Part shown: positions 1-9,179 of the stretch, one piece after another
How the letters are laid out: every line of letters begins with the position of its first letter
How positions within the stretch are numbered: the stretch's first letter is position 1
Assembly (NCBI GenBank): GCA_017643025.1
Contig: JAEPOG010000006.1
Span: 248,001 to 312,000 of the forward strand
DNA: 64,000 bases
Reading direction: 5' to 3'
Source: Rhizobiaceae bacterium
GTDB lineage: Bacteria > Pseudomonadota > Alphaproteobacteria > Rhizobiales > Rhizobiaceae
Program-made: the position numbers and the translations under genes
The notes under the pieces: generated by a model
Database searches by the model: none
What the model was told of the DNA's origin: nothing
What the model saw: only the letters and a program-made list of their open reading frames with translations

Positions 1-354
1 CTGATCGCGGTCAACCTGCTGCTGCTTCTTGGCGGTCAGTTCATGGAGCCGTCCGGCCTGCTATTGATCGTGGCGCCGGTGGTTTTCCCGATCGCCATGG
101 AACTCGGCATCGACCCGATCCACCTTGGCATCATTATGGTCGTGAACATGGAAATCGGCATGATTACGCCGCCGATCGGGCTCAACCTGTTTGTCACGTC
201 GGGCATCACCGGAATGAGCCTGATTCAGGTCGTGCGCGCGGCGCTGCCTTTCGTCGGCGTGCTGTTCCTGTTTCTGATCCTGGTGACCTACGCGCCGTTC
301 CTGTCGACCTGGCTGCCCTACACGCTCATGGGACCGGAGATCGTCACGCGGTAG
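1..354 (+). CDS. dctM: TRAP transporter large permease (DctM family), C-terminal part
   Basis: The reading frame is open from the first base of the window, so only the last 117 residues are present. They are very hydrophobic and carry a loop with MITPPIGLNLFVTSGI, characteristic of the DctM subunit of tripartite ATP-independent periplasmic transporters, which move organic acids across the inner membrane using an ion gradient. The small permease (DctQ) and the binding protein (DctP) would lie upstream, outside the window, so the substrate cannot be named. The stop codon abuts the stop of the convergent M24-like gene. Confidence 0.9.
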   Translation: MIAVNLLLLLGGQFMEPSGLLLIVAPVVFPIAMELGIDPIHLGIIMVVNMEIGMITPPIGLNLFVTSGITGMSLIQVVRAALPFVGVLFLFLILVTYAPFLSTWLPYTLMGPEIVTR

Positions 355-1749
355 CTACCGCGCCACCGCCATCGCCATGCTCCTCGCCAGCCAGAACGGC
401 GGCAGGAAGGCAGGGATGTTGGAGAATGGCAGCACTTCCGGCTTCAGCTCGATGCCGAGCACCTCGGTCATGAAGGCGCGGCGTCGTTCGATGCGGTTCC
501 ACGCCTCGGGGTAACGCGCCGCGATCTCCTCGCGCAGCGCCTCGTCGGCGAGCGCGATGCCATCCTCGATATTGGTGGTGAAATAGGGCGGCCCGGCCGC
601 CGGGATAACATCGACCTGAACAGTCATGCCGGACCGCATCGGCATCCCGGAGCCAGAAAAAACCGGCGAGTGCATCCATTCTTCGATGTGGATCAGGTGC
701 CCGGGATTGAGCGAAACGCCGAAGAACGGATCGCCGATAACGTCATGCACGGCTTTCCACAGCGCGCCGCCGGGGACGCCGATGCCGATCGTTTCGTACC
801 AGCCGACGATCGCCGTGAAATAGGGCGCGACCAGCCGCTCGACATAGTCGCTGATGTCGCCCGGCAGCTCGGCTGCATCCTCCACCAAGAAGCCGGCGCG
901 GGCATTGAGCGCGCCGTGGACGCCGTAGGCCATCGTCACCGGGTCGCCGCGGGCAATCTCCCTCATGCCGGGCGACGGCAGGCCGTAGAAGGCGCGCGGA
1001 CCCGCCGTCAGCATCGGGTGGCACGAATGCGGCAGGCCGTTCATCCTCATCAACCGCGCCGACTGCAGCTCAGTCATGCCCGGTTCGATGTTTTCGAGCA
1101 CGTTGCGCAGGCCCTGCGAGGTGAAGGTCGCCGCGAATTCGAACAGAGCCAGCTGGTCGGCATCGTTGTCGGCGCGCAGGCCATCGGCCGGCGACATGAG
1201 GATGTCTGCCGCGTTGACGATGCTCCCGCCCGAACCGACGAGTTGGCGCAGCGTGTCGGCCACGAAGGACGGCAGGTCGAGCGCGTCCACGCCAAGCCCG
1301 TGATCGCCCAGACCGAAAGGCTTCCAGCCGATGGCGCCGAGCCTCTGTCCGCTGCCGATGCCGGCTTCGGCGAGCAGGTCGGCGAGCGCGGGCGACTTGC
1401 CACGCGGCTGCGCCGGCAGGCTGAAGCTCTGGTAGAGAACGCGCTCATACGGCCCGCCGACGATCTCGGCGTAGCCCCATCCTTCATTGCCGACCAGAAG
1501 CTGCGGCGTACGCTCCGGCATCAGCACCAGCAGCGTTTCCTCGAAACGAGGGTCGTAGCCGCTAAGGTACGCGACATTGGCGGCGTGCTCGCGGTCGCCA
1601 TAGACGACCAGCCCGTCGAGCCCGATCGCCTTTGCACAAGCCAGCGCGGCCGCGATGCGCGCCTCGTAGGTGCTGCGCGGAATGACCGGCATCACGGTCG
1701 GCTCGCCGAATTCGGGCAGGCTCACCTGCCGGAGTTCGACGCGCCGCAT
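355..1749 (-). CDS. M24 (creatinase/aminopeptidase P fold) family protein, probably lacking full metal site
   Basis: This 464-residue protein has an N-terminal creatinase-like domain (about residues 20-190, with GLDGLVVYGDREHAANVAYLSGYDPRF) followed by a pita-bread M24 domain. The histidine of NPGHLIHIEEW and the final glutamate of NIEDGIAL are recognisable. Where metallopeptidases carry the two aspartates, this protein has YGVHGALNARAG, and the penultimate acidic ligand appears as Asp in VQVDVIPA. Creatinases in the same fold work without metals, so this may be a non-metal amidinohydrolase-like or otherwise diverged enzyme. It lies one base downstream of trkH on the same strand. Its convergent neighbour is a TRAP permease, so a link to uptake of an organic solute is possible but unproven. 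Confidence 0.75.
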   Translation of the reverse strand: MRRVELRQVSLPEFGEPTVMPVIPRSTYEARIAAALACAKAIGLDGLVVYGDREHAANVAYLSGYDPRFEETLLVLMPERTPQLLVGNEGWGYAEIVGGPYERVLYQSFSLPAQPRGKSPALADLLAEAGIGSGQRLGAIGWKPFGLGDHGLGVDALDLPSFVADTLRQLVGSGGSIVNAADILMSPADGLRADNDADQLALFEFAATFTSQGLRNVLENIEPGMTELQSARLMRMNGLPHSCHPMLTAGPRAFYGLPSPGMREIARGDPVTMAYGVHGALNARAGFLVEDAAELPGDISDYVERLVAPYFTAIVGWYETIGIGVPGGALWKAVHDVIGDPFFGVSLNPGHLIHIEEWMHSPVFSGSGMPMRSGMTVQVDVIPAAGPPYFTTNIEDGIALADEALREEIAARYPEAWNRIERRRAFMTEVLGIELKPEVLPFSNIPAFLPPFWLARSMAMAVAR

Positions 1750-1750
1750 C

Positions 1751-3208
1751 TCAGCGTTCCCAGAAGACCGGCGAGAAGATCACCAGCACCGCGAGGATCT
1801 CGAGGCGCCCGAGCAGCATGGCGAGCGACAAAATCCATTTGGCGACCTCGGGCACTGGCGCGTAGTTGCCCGCCGGGCCGATCACATTGCCCAGCGCCGG
1901 GCCGACATTGGTGAGGCAGGCGGCCATGCCCGACAGCGCGGTGACGAGGTCGAGCCCCGTCGCAGCAAGGGCAAGCGTCCCGATGCCCCACAGCAGCAGG
2001 AACGATGCGACGAACAGCACGACGGCGCGCTGCACCTCGTCGTCGACCTGCCGGTCGCCGTAGCGCACGGTAAGCACCGTATTGGGATAGATCAGCCGGC
2101 GCAGACCATTTGCCAGTAATTCGAAAACGATCAGAAAGCGGTAGGCCTTGATCGCACCGGTCGTTGAGCCCGAGCAGCCGCCGAGGAAGGTTGCGATGAA
2201 CGCGCAGGCGACCACGAATGCCCCCCACATGGTGTAGTCGCTGCTGGCATAGCCCGTGGTGGTGATGATCGACGTGAAGTTGAACGCCGAATGGGTGAGG
2301 AGCTCGAAGAACCCTTCGTCCGTCGTGATCCGGCGGTAGATCGTGATCGCCAGCACGAAGGCTACGAGATAACCGACGAATACCCTGATCTGCGGGTCGG
2401 CCAGCGCGTCGAGCCTGCCGCGCGCGATGAACAGGATCAGGATGGCGAATGGCAGCGCTCCGATGAACATCGCGATCGTGCCGACCCACAGTACTGCGAG
2501 ATTGTCCTCGTAATGGCCCATCGAAGCGTCGTGGGTGGAAAAACCCGCGGTCGAGATGCTGGTCAGCGCGTGATTGATCGCATCGAAGCCAGTCATGCCG
2601 GCCGCTGCGTAGAGGATGGCGCAGGCAAGGGTGAGGGCGGAGTAAACCGCGAGCAGGCTGGTCGTGTATGTCGACAGCCGGGCAAACGGCCGGTCTTCCA
2701 CGCTCGACGATTCGATCTGGAAATAGGAAACGCCGCCGACATTGAGCAACGGCAGGATGAACATGCCCAGCGCGATCACGCCCAGCCCGCCGAACCACTG
2801 CAGCAGCGAGCGCCACAGCAGCAGGCCGGGCGGCAGTTCGTCGAGCCCGATAATCACGGTGGCGCCGGTTGTGGTCATGCCCGAAACCGCCTCGAACACA
2901 GCGTCCGTGAGTGTCATTTCGACGGAGGAGGCAAGCAGGGGGACGGCGCCGACGGCGCAGGCCGTCAGCCAAAGAAGATTGACGACGAGGAAGCCGAAGC
3001 GGGCCGAAATCGTCGGCGCGCGGCCCTGCGTCGCGAGCATGACGGCCAGTCCCAGCCCGCCGGTGAACAGCGCCGAAAAGGCGAAGACCTTCCAGTCCGG
3101 ATTGCCGTAATAGAGATCCACGGCGGCCGGGATGAGCATTGCCGCCGACAGGTAGATTGACAGGACCGCGGCGACATGGATGGCGGCGCGGACGGCGAGA
3201 TATTGCAC
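1751..3208 (-). CDS. trkH: TrkH family potassium uptake protein
   Basis: This 485-residue polytopic membrane protein matches the TrkH/KtrB family, the potassium-translocating subunit of Trk systems that works with cytoplasmic TrkA. Four degenerate filter-type loops are visible, including SGMTTTGATV, TSISTAGFSTHD, TSIITTTGYASSDY and TNVGPALGNVIGPAGNY, as expected for a four-repeat K+ pathway. The start is a GTG at 3208. No trkA is next to it. The M24-like gene follows after a single base, so the two are probably co-transcribed. Confidence 0.92.
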   Translation of the reverse strand: MQYLAVRAAIHVAAVLSIYLSAAMLIPAAVDLYYGNPDWKVFAFSALFTGGLGLAVMLATQGRAPTISARFGFLVVNLLWLTACAVGAVPLLASSVEMTLTDAVFEAVSGMTTTGATVIIGLDELPPGLLLWRSLLQWFGGLGVIALGMFILPLLNVGGVSYFQIESSSVEDRPFARLSTYTTSLLAVYSALTLACAILYAAAGMTGFDAINHALTSISTAGFSTHDASMGHYEDNLAVLWVGTIAMFIGALPFAILILFIARGRLDALADPQIRVFVGYLVAFVLAITIYRRITTDEGFFELLTHSAFNFTSIITTTGYASSDYTMWGAFVVACAFIATFLGGCSGSTTGAIKAYRFLIVFELLANGLRRLIYPNTVLTVRYGDRQVDDEVQRAVVLFVASFLLLWGIGTLALAATGLDLVTALSGMAACLTNVGPALGNVIGPAGNYAPVPEVAKWILSLAMLLGRLEILAVLVIFSPVFWER

Positions 3209-3327
3209 GGAGTTTGTGTCCCGGTCCCGATTCTCTCCGCGGCATGATAGCTGCCGCCGCGAGGGGCCGCGACAGTGGCTTCAAGCGGCGGAATATGCAA
3301 GAGCAACGCGTGCAGGAGGCAGCGGCG

Positions 3328-3864
3328 ATGACAGTCTACATCATTCTCTTCCGCGGTGTCGGCGGAGCGACGCAACTGCCGGTGAAGCCGCTACGCGAGA
3401 AATTGACCGAGGCGGGCCTCGAGAATGTCGCCACCTACATCAACAGTGGCAATGCCGTAGCGCGGAGCGCGCTTCCGAGCGACAAGGTGATCGCGATTGT
3501 CACCGAGGTTTGCGCGCGCGAATTCGGCTTTGACAAAGCGATTTATGCGCCGACGCTGGCCGAGTGGCGTCAGCTGGTCGGCAACAATCCGTTTCCCGAT
3601 GCTCTGGACGAGCCGAAATTCCTGCATGCCGCGGTCCTGGCCGACGAGCCGGATCCAGCGAATGTTGAGATGGTGCGCGGCTACGCGGTCGATGGGGAGC
3701 AGATTTCGGTAGTTGGCCAGGTGGCCTATCTCCACACGCCGCACGGCTTCGGGCGCTCGAAGATGGCCGAGCAGTTCGACAAGCGCATCGGCGTCGCCAA
3801 CACCGCGCGCAATTGGCGCACCGTATTGGCGCTGCGCGACCTTGCGGAACAGGTAGCGGGTTGA
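3328..3864 (+). CDS. DUF1697 domain-containing protein
   Basis: This 178-residue soluble protein matches DUF1697 in its opening (IILFRGVGGATQLPVKPLREKLTEAG), in ATYINSGNAV, and in the C-terminal RNWRTVLALRDL. The function of the family is unknown. The ATG at 3328 was chosen because an AGGAGG-like ribosome binding site sits about eight bases upstream and the family starts here; the open frame continues upstream but is not family-like. It converges with the alpha/beta hydrolase gene. Confidence 0.85.
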   Translation: MTVYIILFRGVGGATQLPVKPLREKLTEAGLENVATYINSGNAVARSALPSDKVIAIVTEVCAREFGFDKAIYAPTLAEWRQLVGNNPFPDALDEPKFLHAAVLADEPDPANVEMVRGYAVDGEQISVVGQVAYLHTPHGFGRSKMAEQFDKRIGVANTARNWRTVLALRDLAEQVAG

Positions 3865-3868
3865 ACGC

Positions 3869-4840
3869 CTAGGGCAGGGCGCGGATCCACGCAGCAATGC
3901 GTGCTGCGTATGGCTCGGTGGCCGAGGGAGACATGGCCTCACCGGCAATCACATGTGTGTCGGCCTTGCTGTCAGGCGGCACGACCTCCAGCTCGTGCGG
4001 CGCTCCCCAACGGTCAGCGATCTGGCGGGTCACGGAATGGTCCACCACCGTGTCGAAGTCGGAAAACATGAACAGCGCCGGAACCACTGCGTTTTCGACC
4101 TTCGCTTTGCGCGCCTTCTCAACCAGCGCGGCCATCGGCAGCAGCGCCTCGGTCGGGTAGCGGTAGGTCCAGCGTTGTTCTTGCAACGCGTTGCGCGGCT
4201 CGAAACCGCGTTCCGGCCCGATGACAAGCTTCGCGAGTTGCGCCCCCCAGGGCATCGTGAGCAGCCACGCGCCGCCAGCCTTCACCCGGAAGTTCGGCGA
4301 CATCAGCACGACGCCCTTCACGTCATTCATGAGGTCGGGCTGCGTCGCCGTCCAGGCTGTCAGCCCGGCGCCTGTCGACATGGCGATGATTACGACCTCG
4401 TCTCCTATCCGACGCCCGATGGCGATCGCCTCGGCAAGATCGTTGACCCATCTGTTGACCGAACCGTCGGTCATCGCTGCGCCGTCGCGGCCATGCCCGG
4501 TTAGGCGCGTATAGAAGACGTTGGCGCCGAGTTCATGCGCGACCAGTTCCGTCAGCGGTGCCGCCTCGCCGCGCGAAGCCGAAAAGCCGTGCACATAGAC
4601 CAGCGCCAGCGGCGTGCGCGATTTCGTGGCCGGGTCGGCCCACACGATCTCCTTTTGCAGACCGGGTTGGATGTCGTCATAGCGAGCCTCCTGGCCGGCG
4701 ACCCACGCGTCCAGATCGTCGCCGATCGAAGCGGGGTCGAAGGTGATCCGCATGTCTGCCGCCGGCCGCGGCCCGAGCAGGAACACGACGACCAGCGCGG
4801 CGATGATGGCGACGACTGTCAGGGCGATTTTCCTTCCCAT
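3869..4840 (-). CDS. membrane-anchored alpha/beta hydrolase (lysophospholipase/carboxylesterase-like)
   Basis: This 323-residue protein has one N-terminal hydrophobic segment (about residues 5-23), probably an uncleaved anchor or signal, followed by an alpha/beta hydrolase domain. The oxyanion region is YVHGFSASRGE, the nucleophile elbow is AMSTGAG (Ser in an A-x-S-x-G variant of GxSxG), the acid is in MFSDFDTVVD, and the His is in DTHVIAGE. A GGGAGC ribosome binding site precedes the ATG. The substrate cannot be predicted. Confidence 0.85.
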   Translation of the reverse strand: MGRKIALTVVAIIAALVVVFLLGPRPAADMRITFDPASIGDDLDAWVAGQEARYDDIQPGLQKEIVWADPATKSRTPLALVYVHGFSASRGEAAPLTELVAHELGANVFYTRLTGHGRDGAAMTDGSVNRWVNDLAEAIAIGRRIGDEVVIIAMSTGAGLTAWTATQPDLMNDVKGVVLMSPNFRVKAGGAWLLTMPWGAQLAKLVIGPERGFEPRNALQEQRWTYRYPTEALLPMAALVEKARKAKVENAVVPALFMFSDFDTVVDHSVTRQIADRWGAPHELEVVPPDSKADTHVIAGEAMSPSATEPYAARIAAWIRALP

Positions 4841-5067
4841 GGAAGCTCCCGTTTTCAGGTCTCAAGCTCTAGACCTGTCCGCAATGCCCGGCAATGCCGG
4901 TGCGGGCAGCCATCGTCCACGTTCGGCGCAACCGAATGTCCCGAATTGCGGGATTCGCGCAAAATCGGTCCTTGAAAGCCCGTCGGCGCGTTTTTACACA
5001 ACGGGTACGAAACCGTATGGCGCGCGCCGACCGGATCGGCCATTTGCGCTCGCACGAGGATTTTTCC

Positions 5068-6108
5068 ATGTATGCATCGGCAATCGAGGCGATCGGCAAT
5101 ACGCCGCTGATCCGGCTTAAGCGTGCTTCCGAACAGACGGGGTGCGAAATCTACGGCAAGGCGGAATTCATGAACCCCGGCCAGTCGGTCAAGGACCGTG
5201 CGGGGCTGTTCATTATCCGTGACGCCGAGAAGAAAGGGCTGCTCAGGCCCGGTGGCGTGATCGTCGAGGGTACTGCCGGCAACACCGGCATCGGCCTCTC
5301 CGTTGTCGCCAATGCCCTGGGCTATCGCACCGTGATTGTCATCCCGGACACGCAAAGCCAGGAGAAGAAGGATGCGCTGCGGGTTCTGGGAGCCGAACTG
5401 ATCGAAGTTCCGGCCGTGCCCTACAAGAACCCGAACAACTACGTGAAGGTGTCGGGGCGGCTCGCCGAACAGCTGGCCAAGACCGAGCCGAACGGCGCCA
5501 TCTGGGCCAACCAGTTCGACAACGTCGCCAATCGCGACGGCCACATCGTCACGACGGCCGAGGAAATCTGGAAGCAGACCGATGGCAAGGTCGACGGCTT
5601 CGTGTCGGCCGTCGGCACGGGCGGAACGCTCGCCGGTGTCGCCGCGGGGTTGAAGGCGCACAACAAGGACGTAAAGATCGCCATCGCCGATCCGCTCGGC
5701 GCGGCGCTCTACAGCTTCTACACCGAAGGCGTGCTGAAGTCCGAAGGCACTTCAATCACCGAGGGCATCGGCCAGGGCCGCATCACCGCCAATCTCGAAG
5801 GCTTCACGCCGGACTTTTCCTACCAGGTTCCGGATGCAGAGGCGCTGCCCATCGTCTTCGACCTCCTGCAGGAGGAGGGGCTGTGCATGGGCGGTTCGAC
5901 CGGCATCAACATTGCCGGCGCGATCAGGCTGGCGCGCGATCTGGGGCCGGGACACACCATCGTGACGATCCTCTGCGATTACGGCACGCGCTATCAATCG
6001 AAGCTTTTCAATCCCGAATTCCTGCGCGGCAAGAACCTGCCGGTGCCGGGCTGGATGGAGAAGAAATCTTCGATCAGCGTGCCATTCGAGGATGTCCCCG
6101 CAAAATAG
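5068..6108 (+). CDS. cysK: cysteine synthase (O-acetylserine sulfhydrylase), PLP-dependent
   Basis: This fold type II PLP enzyme makes L-cysteine from O-acetylserine and sulfide. The start at 5068 gives 346 residues beginning with the family's AIEAIGNTPLIRL. The PLP lysine is Lys42 in NPGQSVKDRAG, the substrate loop is EGTAGNTGIG, and the phosphate loop is VGTGGTLAG. It is slightly longer than E. coli CysK and is of the longer type common in rhizobia. A 227-base intergenic region with no other gene precedes it. It lies 95 bases upstream of alaX and sseA, giving a local group of cysteine- and sulfur-related genes. Confidence 0.93.
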   Translation: MYASAIEAIGNTPLIRLKRASEQTGCEIYGKAEFMNPGQSVKDRAGLFIIRDAEKKGLLRPGGVIVEGTAGNTGIGLSVVANALGYRTVIVIPDTQSQEKKDALRVLGAELIEVPAVPYKNPNNYVKVSGRLAEQLAKTEPNGAIWANQFDNVANRDGHIVTTAEEIWKQTDGKVDGFVSAVGTGGTLAGVAAGLKAHNKDVKIAIADPLGAALYSFYTEGVLKSEGTSITEGIGQGRITANLEGFTPDFSYQVPDAEALPIVFDLLQEEGLCMGGSTGINIAGAIRLARDLGPGHTIVTILCDYGTRYQSKLFNPEFLRGKNLPVPGWMEKKSSISVPFEDVPAK

Positions 6109-6203
6109 TCGCTGAGCCAGTCCGATAGACGTTGCTGACGCTTTGCATCCTGCGACGGATGGGCTGTAAGGTCCGCGCCTGACCAAATGGGCCGGACGCC
6201 AGC

Positions 6204-6941
6204 ATGACCACCGAAGCGCTTTTCAGAGACGATTCCTATCTGTCGACGGCCGAGGCTATCGTCTCCGGCATCAACGACCGCGGCGGCATCCTGCTCGATC
6301 GGACGATCTTCTACGCCACCTCCGGCGGCCAGCCGGGCGACACGGGCCGGCTGGTGCGCGCCGACGGGACGGAAGTGCCGATCGCCGGCACCATCACCGG
6401 TGAAACCAAGAACGAGATCATCCACATTCCGGCGCCTGACGCGCCAACGCTCGAAGTTGGTGAGCCGCTGCGGCTTGCCATAGACTGGGAGCGGCGGTTG
6501 AAGCTGATGCGCATGCACACCGCCTGCCATTTGCTTACCGTCGTCTGCACCTATCCGATCACCGGCGCGGCCGTGAACGTGGATGACAGCCGCGTCGATT
6601 TTGACATTCCTGACGCGACGTTCGACAAGCAGGAAGTGACCGAACGGCTCATGGAAATGGTCAGGGTCGACCATCCGGTATTCACCCGCTGGATTTCGGA
6701 CGACGAGCTTGCCGCCAATCCGGGGTTGGTGAAGTCAAAGAATGTGCGCCCGCCCTCAGGCACGGGCCGCATCAGGCTTGTGTGCATCGGCGAGTATGGT
6801 GCGCTCGACAGCCAGCCATGCGGAGGCACGCATGTGCGCTCGACCGGCGAGGTTGGCGAGATACACATCGGCAAGATCGAGAAGAAGGGCCGGGAAAACC
6901 GGCGCTTCCGCATCCGGTTCGGCCCGCTGCCGGCGAATTGA
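6204..6941 (+). CDS. alaX: alanyl-tRNA editing protein (AlaX family)
   Basis: This 245-residue free-standing editing domain related to the second additional domain of AlaRS/ThrRS hydrolyses mischarged Ser- or Gly-tRNA(Ala). The zinc-binding HxxxH is His105 and His109 (HTACH), and the second half, CxxxH, is Cys206 and His210 in CGGTH. The N-terminal half has the expected barrel with FYATSGGQPGDTG. Only seven bases separate it from sseA, so co-transcription is likely. Confidence 0.92.
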   Translation: MTTEALFRDDSYLSTAEAIVSGINDRGGILLDRTIFYATSGGQPGDTGRLVRADGTEVPIAGTITGETKNEIIHIPAPDAPTLEVGEPLRLAIDWERRLKLMRMHTACHLLTVVCTYPITGAAVNVDDSRVDFDIPDATFDKQEVTERLMEMVRVDHPVFTRWISDDELAANPGLVKSKNVRPPSGTGRIRLVCIGEYGALDSQPCGGTHVRSTGEVGEIHIGKIEKKGRENRRFRIRFGPLPAN

Positions 6942-6948
6942 GGATCGA

Positions 6949-7800
6949 ATGAGCGAACAAAGCCCCTTCGTCGTTTCGGCCGACTGGCTAGAGGAAAGGC
7001 TCGGCACGCCCGGCCTTTCTATCGTCGACGGCTCCTGGTACCTGCCGGCGCAGAATCGCGACGCCCGGGCCGAATACGATGCGGCCCATATTCCGGGCGC
7101 GATATTCTTCGACCACGATACGGTGGTGGAGCCGGGCACTGGCCTGCCGCATTCCATGCCGCATCCTGGCCTGTTCGAGCAGTTCGCGAGTTCGATGGGC
7201 ATCTCCGAGAACGACACCATCGTCGTCTATGACGGCCCGGGCTTCTTTTCCGCGCCGCGCACCTGGTGGATGTTCCGTGTCATGGGCGCCGAGAAGGTCT
7301 ACATACTCGATGGCGGCATCGACGGCTGGAAGCGCGAGGGCCGGCCGGTAACGGCAGAACCGACCAGGATCGCGCCGGCCGTGTTCAACCCCAAGTTTGA
7401 CGATAGCCGAGTGGCGTCTTTCGAGGACATGATGCGCATTGTCACTGAACGCTCGGCGCAGGTCGCCGACGCCAGGCCGCGCGGCCGCTTCGAGGGCACA
7501 GACCCCGAACCGAGGCCCGGTATGCGCTCGGGCCACATGCCGGGCGCCTTCAACGTTCCGGCTCTGGAGCTGGCTAGGGACGGAAAACTGTTGCCTGTCA
7601 ATGAATTGCGGTCAAAGCTTGAAGCGTCGGGCCTCGATCTTGGCAGGCCCGTCGTCACCAGCTGCGGGTCAGGCATTACCGCCGCCGTCATCACGCTGGC
7701 GCTGGAATCGGTCGGCCACACCGACAACAGGCTCTATGACGGCTCGTGGTCGGAATGGGGCGGTCGTGCTGACACGCCCGTTGCCACCGGCAAGGACTGA
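6949..7800 (+). CDS. sseA: 3-mercaptopyruvate sulfurtransferase
   Basis: This 283-residue protein has two rhodanese domains in tandem (roughly 5-135 and 155-275). It moves sulfur from 3-mercaptopyruvate to an acceptor. The catalytic cysteine is Cys239 in the loop CGSGITA, which is the mercaptopyruvate type (CG-S/T-G) rather than the thiosulfate type. The first domain is the inactive one. The ATG at 6949 was chosen because it follows the alaX stop by seven bases and begins a family-like N-terminus. The next gene starts three bases after its stop. Confidence 0.93.
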   Translation: MSEQSPFVVSADWLEERLGTPGLSIVDGSWYLPAQNRDARAEYDAAHIPGAIFFDHDTVVEPGTGLPHSMPHPGLFEQFASSMGISENDTIVVYDGPGFFSAPRTWWMFRVMGAEKVYILDGGIDGWKREGRPVTAEPTRIAPAVFNPKFDDSRVASFEDMMRIVTERSAQVADARPRGRFEGTDPEPRPGMRSGHMPGAFNVPALELARDGKLLPVNELRSKLEASGLDLGRPVVTSCGSGITAAVITLALESVGHTDNRLYDGSWSEWGGRADTPVATGKD

Positions 7801-7803
7801 GCG

Positions 7804-8361
7804 TTGGCGAAGGGACGCAAGCCGGTCGAGGTGACGGTCACGCATCTCGAAATGACCACGCCGCCGACGCGATATCCGCCATTGCCGGTCGGGCGCCAGA
7901 TCGCGCTGCTGAGGGCGCGTGATATGCCGCTGCATTTCTATCGGTACCTGCAGGACCGCGTTGGCCGCGACTGGACCTGGGTCAATGCGCTCAGGATGAG
8001 TGACGAGGAATTGTCAGGGCGCGTCCACGCGGCGGAGCGCGACCTGCGCGTGCTTTATCTCGATGGCGCGCCCGCTGGTTTCTTCGAACTCAGTACGAAG
8101 CCTCTGCCGCGCGTCGAGATCGCCTATTTCGGCATGATGGGACATGTGACGGGGCAGGGCCTCGGCCGCTGGTTCCTCGGCGCGGCCATCGAGGCCGCCT
8201 GGTCGTACAAGCCTGAGGCCGTTTTCCTCTCCACCTGCACCGAGGATCACCCGGCGGCCTTGCCGCTTTATCAGAAGATGGGGTTCTCACCGGTCGCCCA
8301 AAGCAAGGAAACGCTGGTGCCGCTCACCAAAGCCGAGCGCGCTACGCTCGTTATGCGCTAG
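7804..8361 (+). CDS. GNAT family N-acetyltransferase
   Basis: This 185-residue protein has the GNAT acetyl-CoA core: the motif A region IAYFGMMGHVTGQGLGRWFL with its Q/RxxGxG/A-type loop, and a C-terminal ALPLYQKMGF typical of the family. The start is a TTG three bases after sseA, supported by an AAGGA about eight bases upstream. An ATG at 7852 is a less supported alternative. Spacing suggests it is the last gene of an alaX-sseA-GNAT transcript. The acetylated substrate is unknown. Confidence 0.85.
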   Translation: MAKGRKPVEVTVTHLEMTTPPTRYPPLPVGRQIALLRARDMPLHFYRYLQDRVGRDWTWVNALRMSDEELSGRVHAAERDLRVLYLDGAPAGFFELSTKPLPRVEIAYFGMMGHVTGQGLGRWFLGAAIEAAWSYKPEAVFLSTCTEDHPAALPLYQKMGFSPVAQSKETLVPLTKAERATLVMR

Positions 8362-8473
8362 AGGCCCTTCCGCACCACAACCCTGGCTAAACGCGCCGTT
8401 CATCGCTGCTTCAGCCGCGTTTCGGCATGCTCCTCTCATCGAAGCAACCAGAGACTTCAGAGAGGACCAGACC

Positions 8474-9052
8474 ATGTTCACCCGCCGCACCATGATCGCC
8501 GGCCTCGCTGCCGCGCTAATGTCACCCGTCGCCGCCCACGCCGCCGGCCCGGCCTTCGTCATCGCCCAGGACATGCCGTCAGCCGGCCAGATCCTGCGCC
8601 AGCTCGAAGCCGCACCGCGCGTTCGCGTCCGGCCCGAGCACCGCATGACCATCCATCAGCTCATGCGCCGTCCCGATATCCGCGAAATGGCGCCGGCAAT
8701 CGACATCCAGTCGATCAACTTCGCCTTCGGTTCCGCCGTCATTCCGGAATCGCAATACGGCAAGGTCGAAAACATCGCCGAGGCGCTGCGCCGCATGAAC
8801 CGCCGCGGCCGCTCAACGACGATCCTGATCGAAGGCCATACCGACGCCGTCGGCTCGACCTATTCGAACCAGCGTCTGTCGGAACGCCGCGCGGAATCGC
8901 TGAAGCAGGTGCTTGTCTACCATTTCGGCATCCCGTCGCGCATGCTCCAGACCGTCGGCTACGGCGAGGAATACCTGCTCGTCCCGACGCCCTATGAGGA
9001 ATGGCGCAACCGCCGCGTGACGCTGCGCCGCGTCGACGAGTTCCTGCGCTAG
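8474..9052 (+). CDS. exported OmpA-domain protein
   Basis: The 192-residue product starts with a cleavable export signal containing paired arginines (FTRRTMIAGLAAALMSP). A linker follows, then an OmpA-like peptidoglycan-binding domain from about residue 78: INFAFGSAVIPES, then LIEGHTDAVGSTYSNQRLSERRAESL. This is the diaminopimelate-binding signature with the conserved Asp and Arg. It is predicted to sit in the periplasm and hold peptidoglycan. A strong hairpin terminator follows the stop codon. Confidence 0.88.
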   Translation: MFTRRTMIAGLAAALMSPVAAHAAGPAFVIAQDMPSAGQILRQLEAAPRVRVRPEHRMTIHQLMRRPDIREMAPAIDIQSINFAFGSAVIPESQYGKVENIAEALRRMNRRGRSTTILIEGHTDAVGSTYSNQRLSERRAESLKQVLVYHFGIPSRMLQTVGYGEEYLLVPTPYEEWRNRRVTLRRVDEFLR

Positions 9053-9076
9053 GCGCATCGCACACACGCACAACGA

Positions 9077-9103
9077 GCCTCCCGGTTTCTGCCGGGAGGC
9101 TTT
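9077..9103 (+). terminator. Rho-independent terminator after the OmpA-domain gene
   Basis: A perfect 9-bp stem (GCCTCCCGG with CCGGGAGGC) closes a six-base loop and is followed by TTT. It starts 25 bases after the stop codon at 9052. Confidence 0.8.
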
Positions 9104-9179
9104 CGCGTGAATCGGGTGGCGGACGGCTACGCGCTCCGGAATATGCGGGCAACACTAGAACCGCTTCCGGAGAACGAGA

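Noticed and set aside
355..1749. Ectoine hydrolase (DoeA/EutD) as identity of the M24-like gene
   Set aside because: TRAP context suggested it, but the N-terminal sequence is unlike DoeA, metal-site residues differ and no other ectoine genes are visible.
1722..3284. 520-residue open frame on the minus strand
   Set aside because: Second frame over trkH; the trkH frame has clear membrane segments and filter loops, this one is Arg-rich with none.
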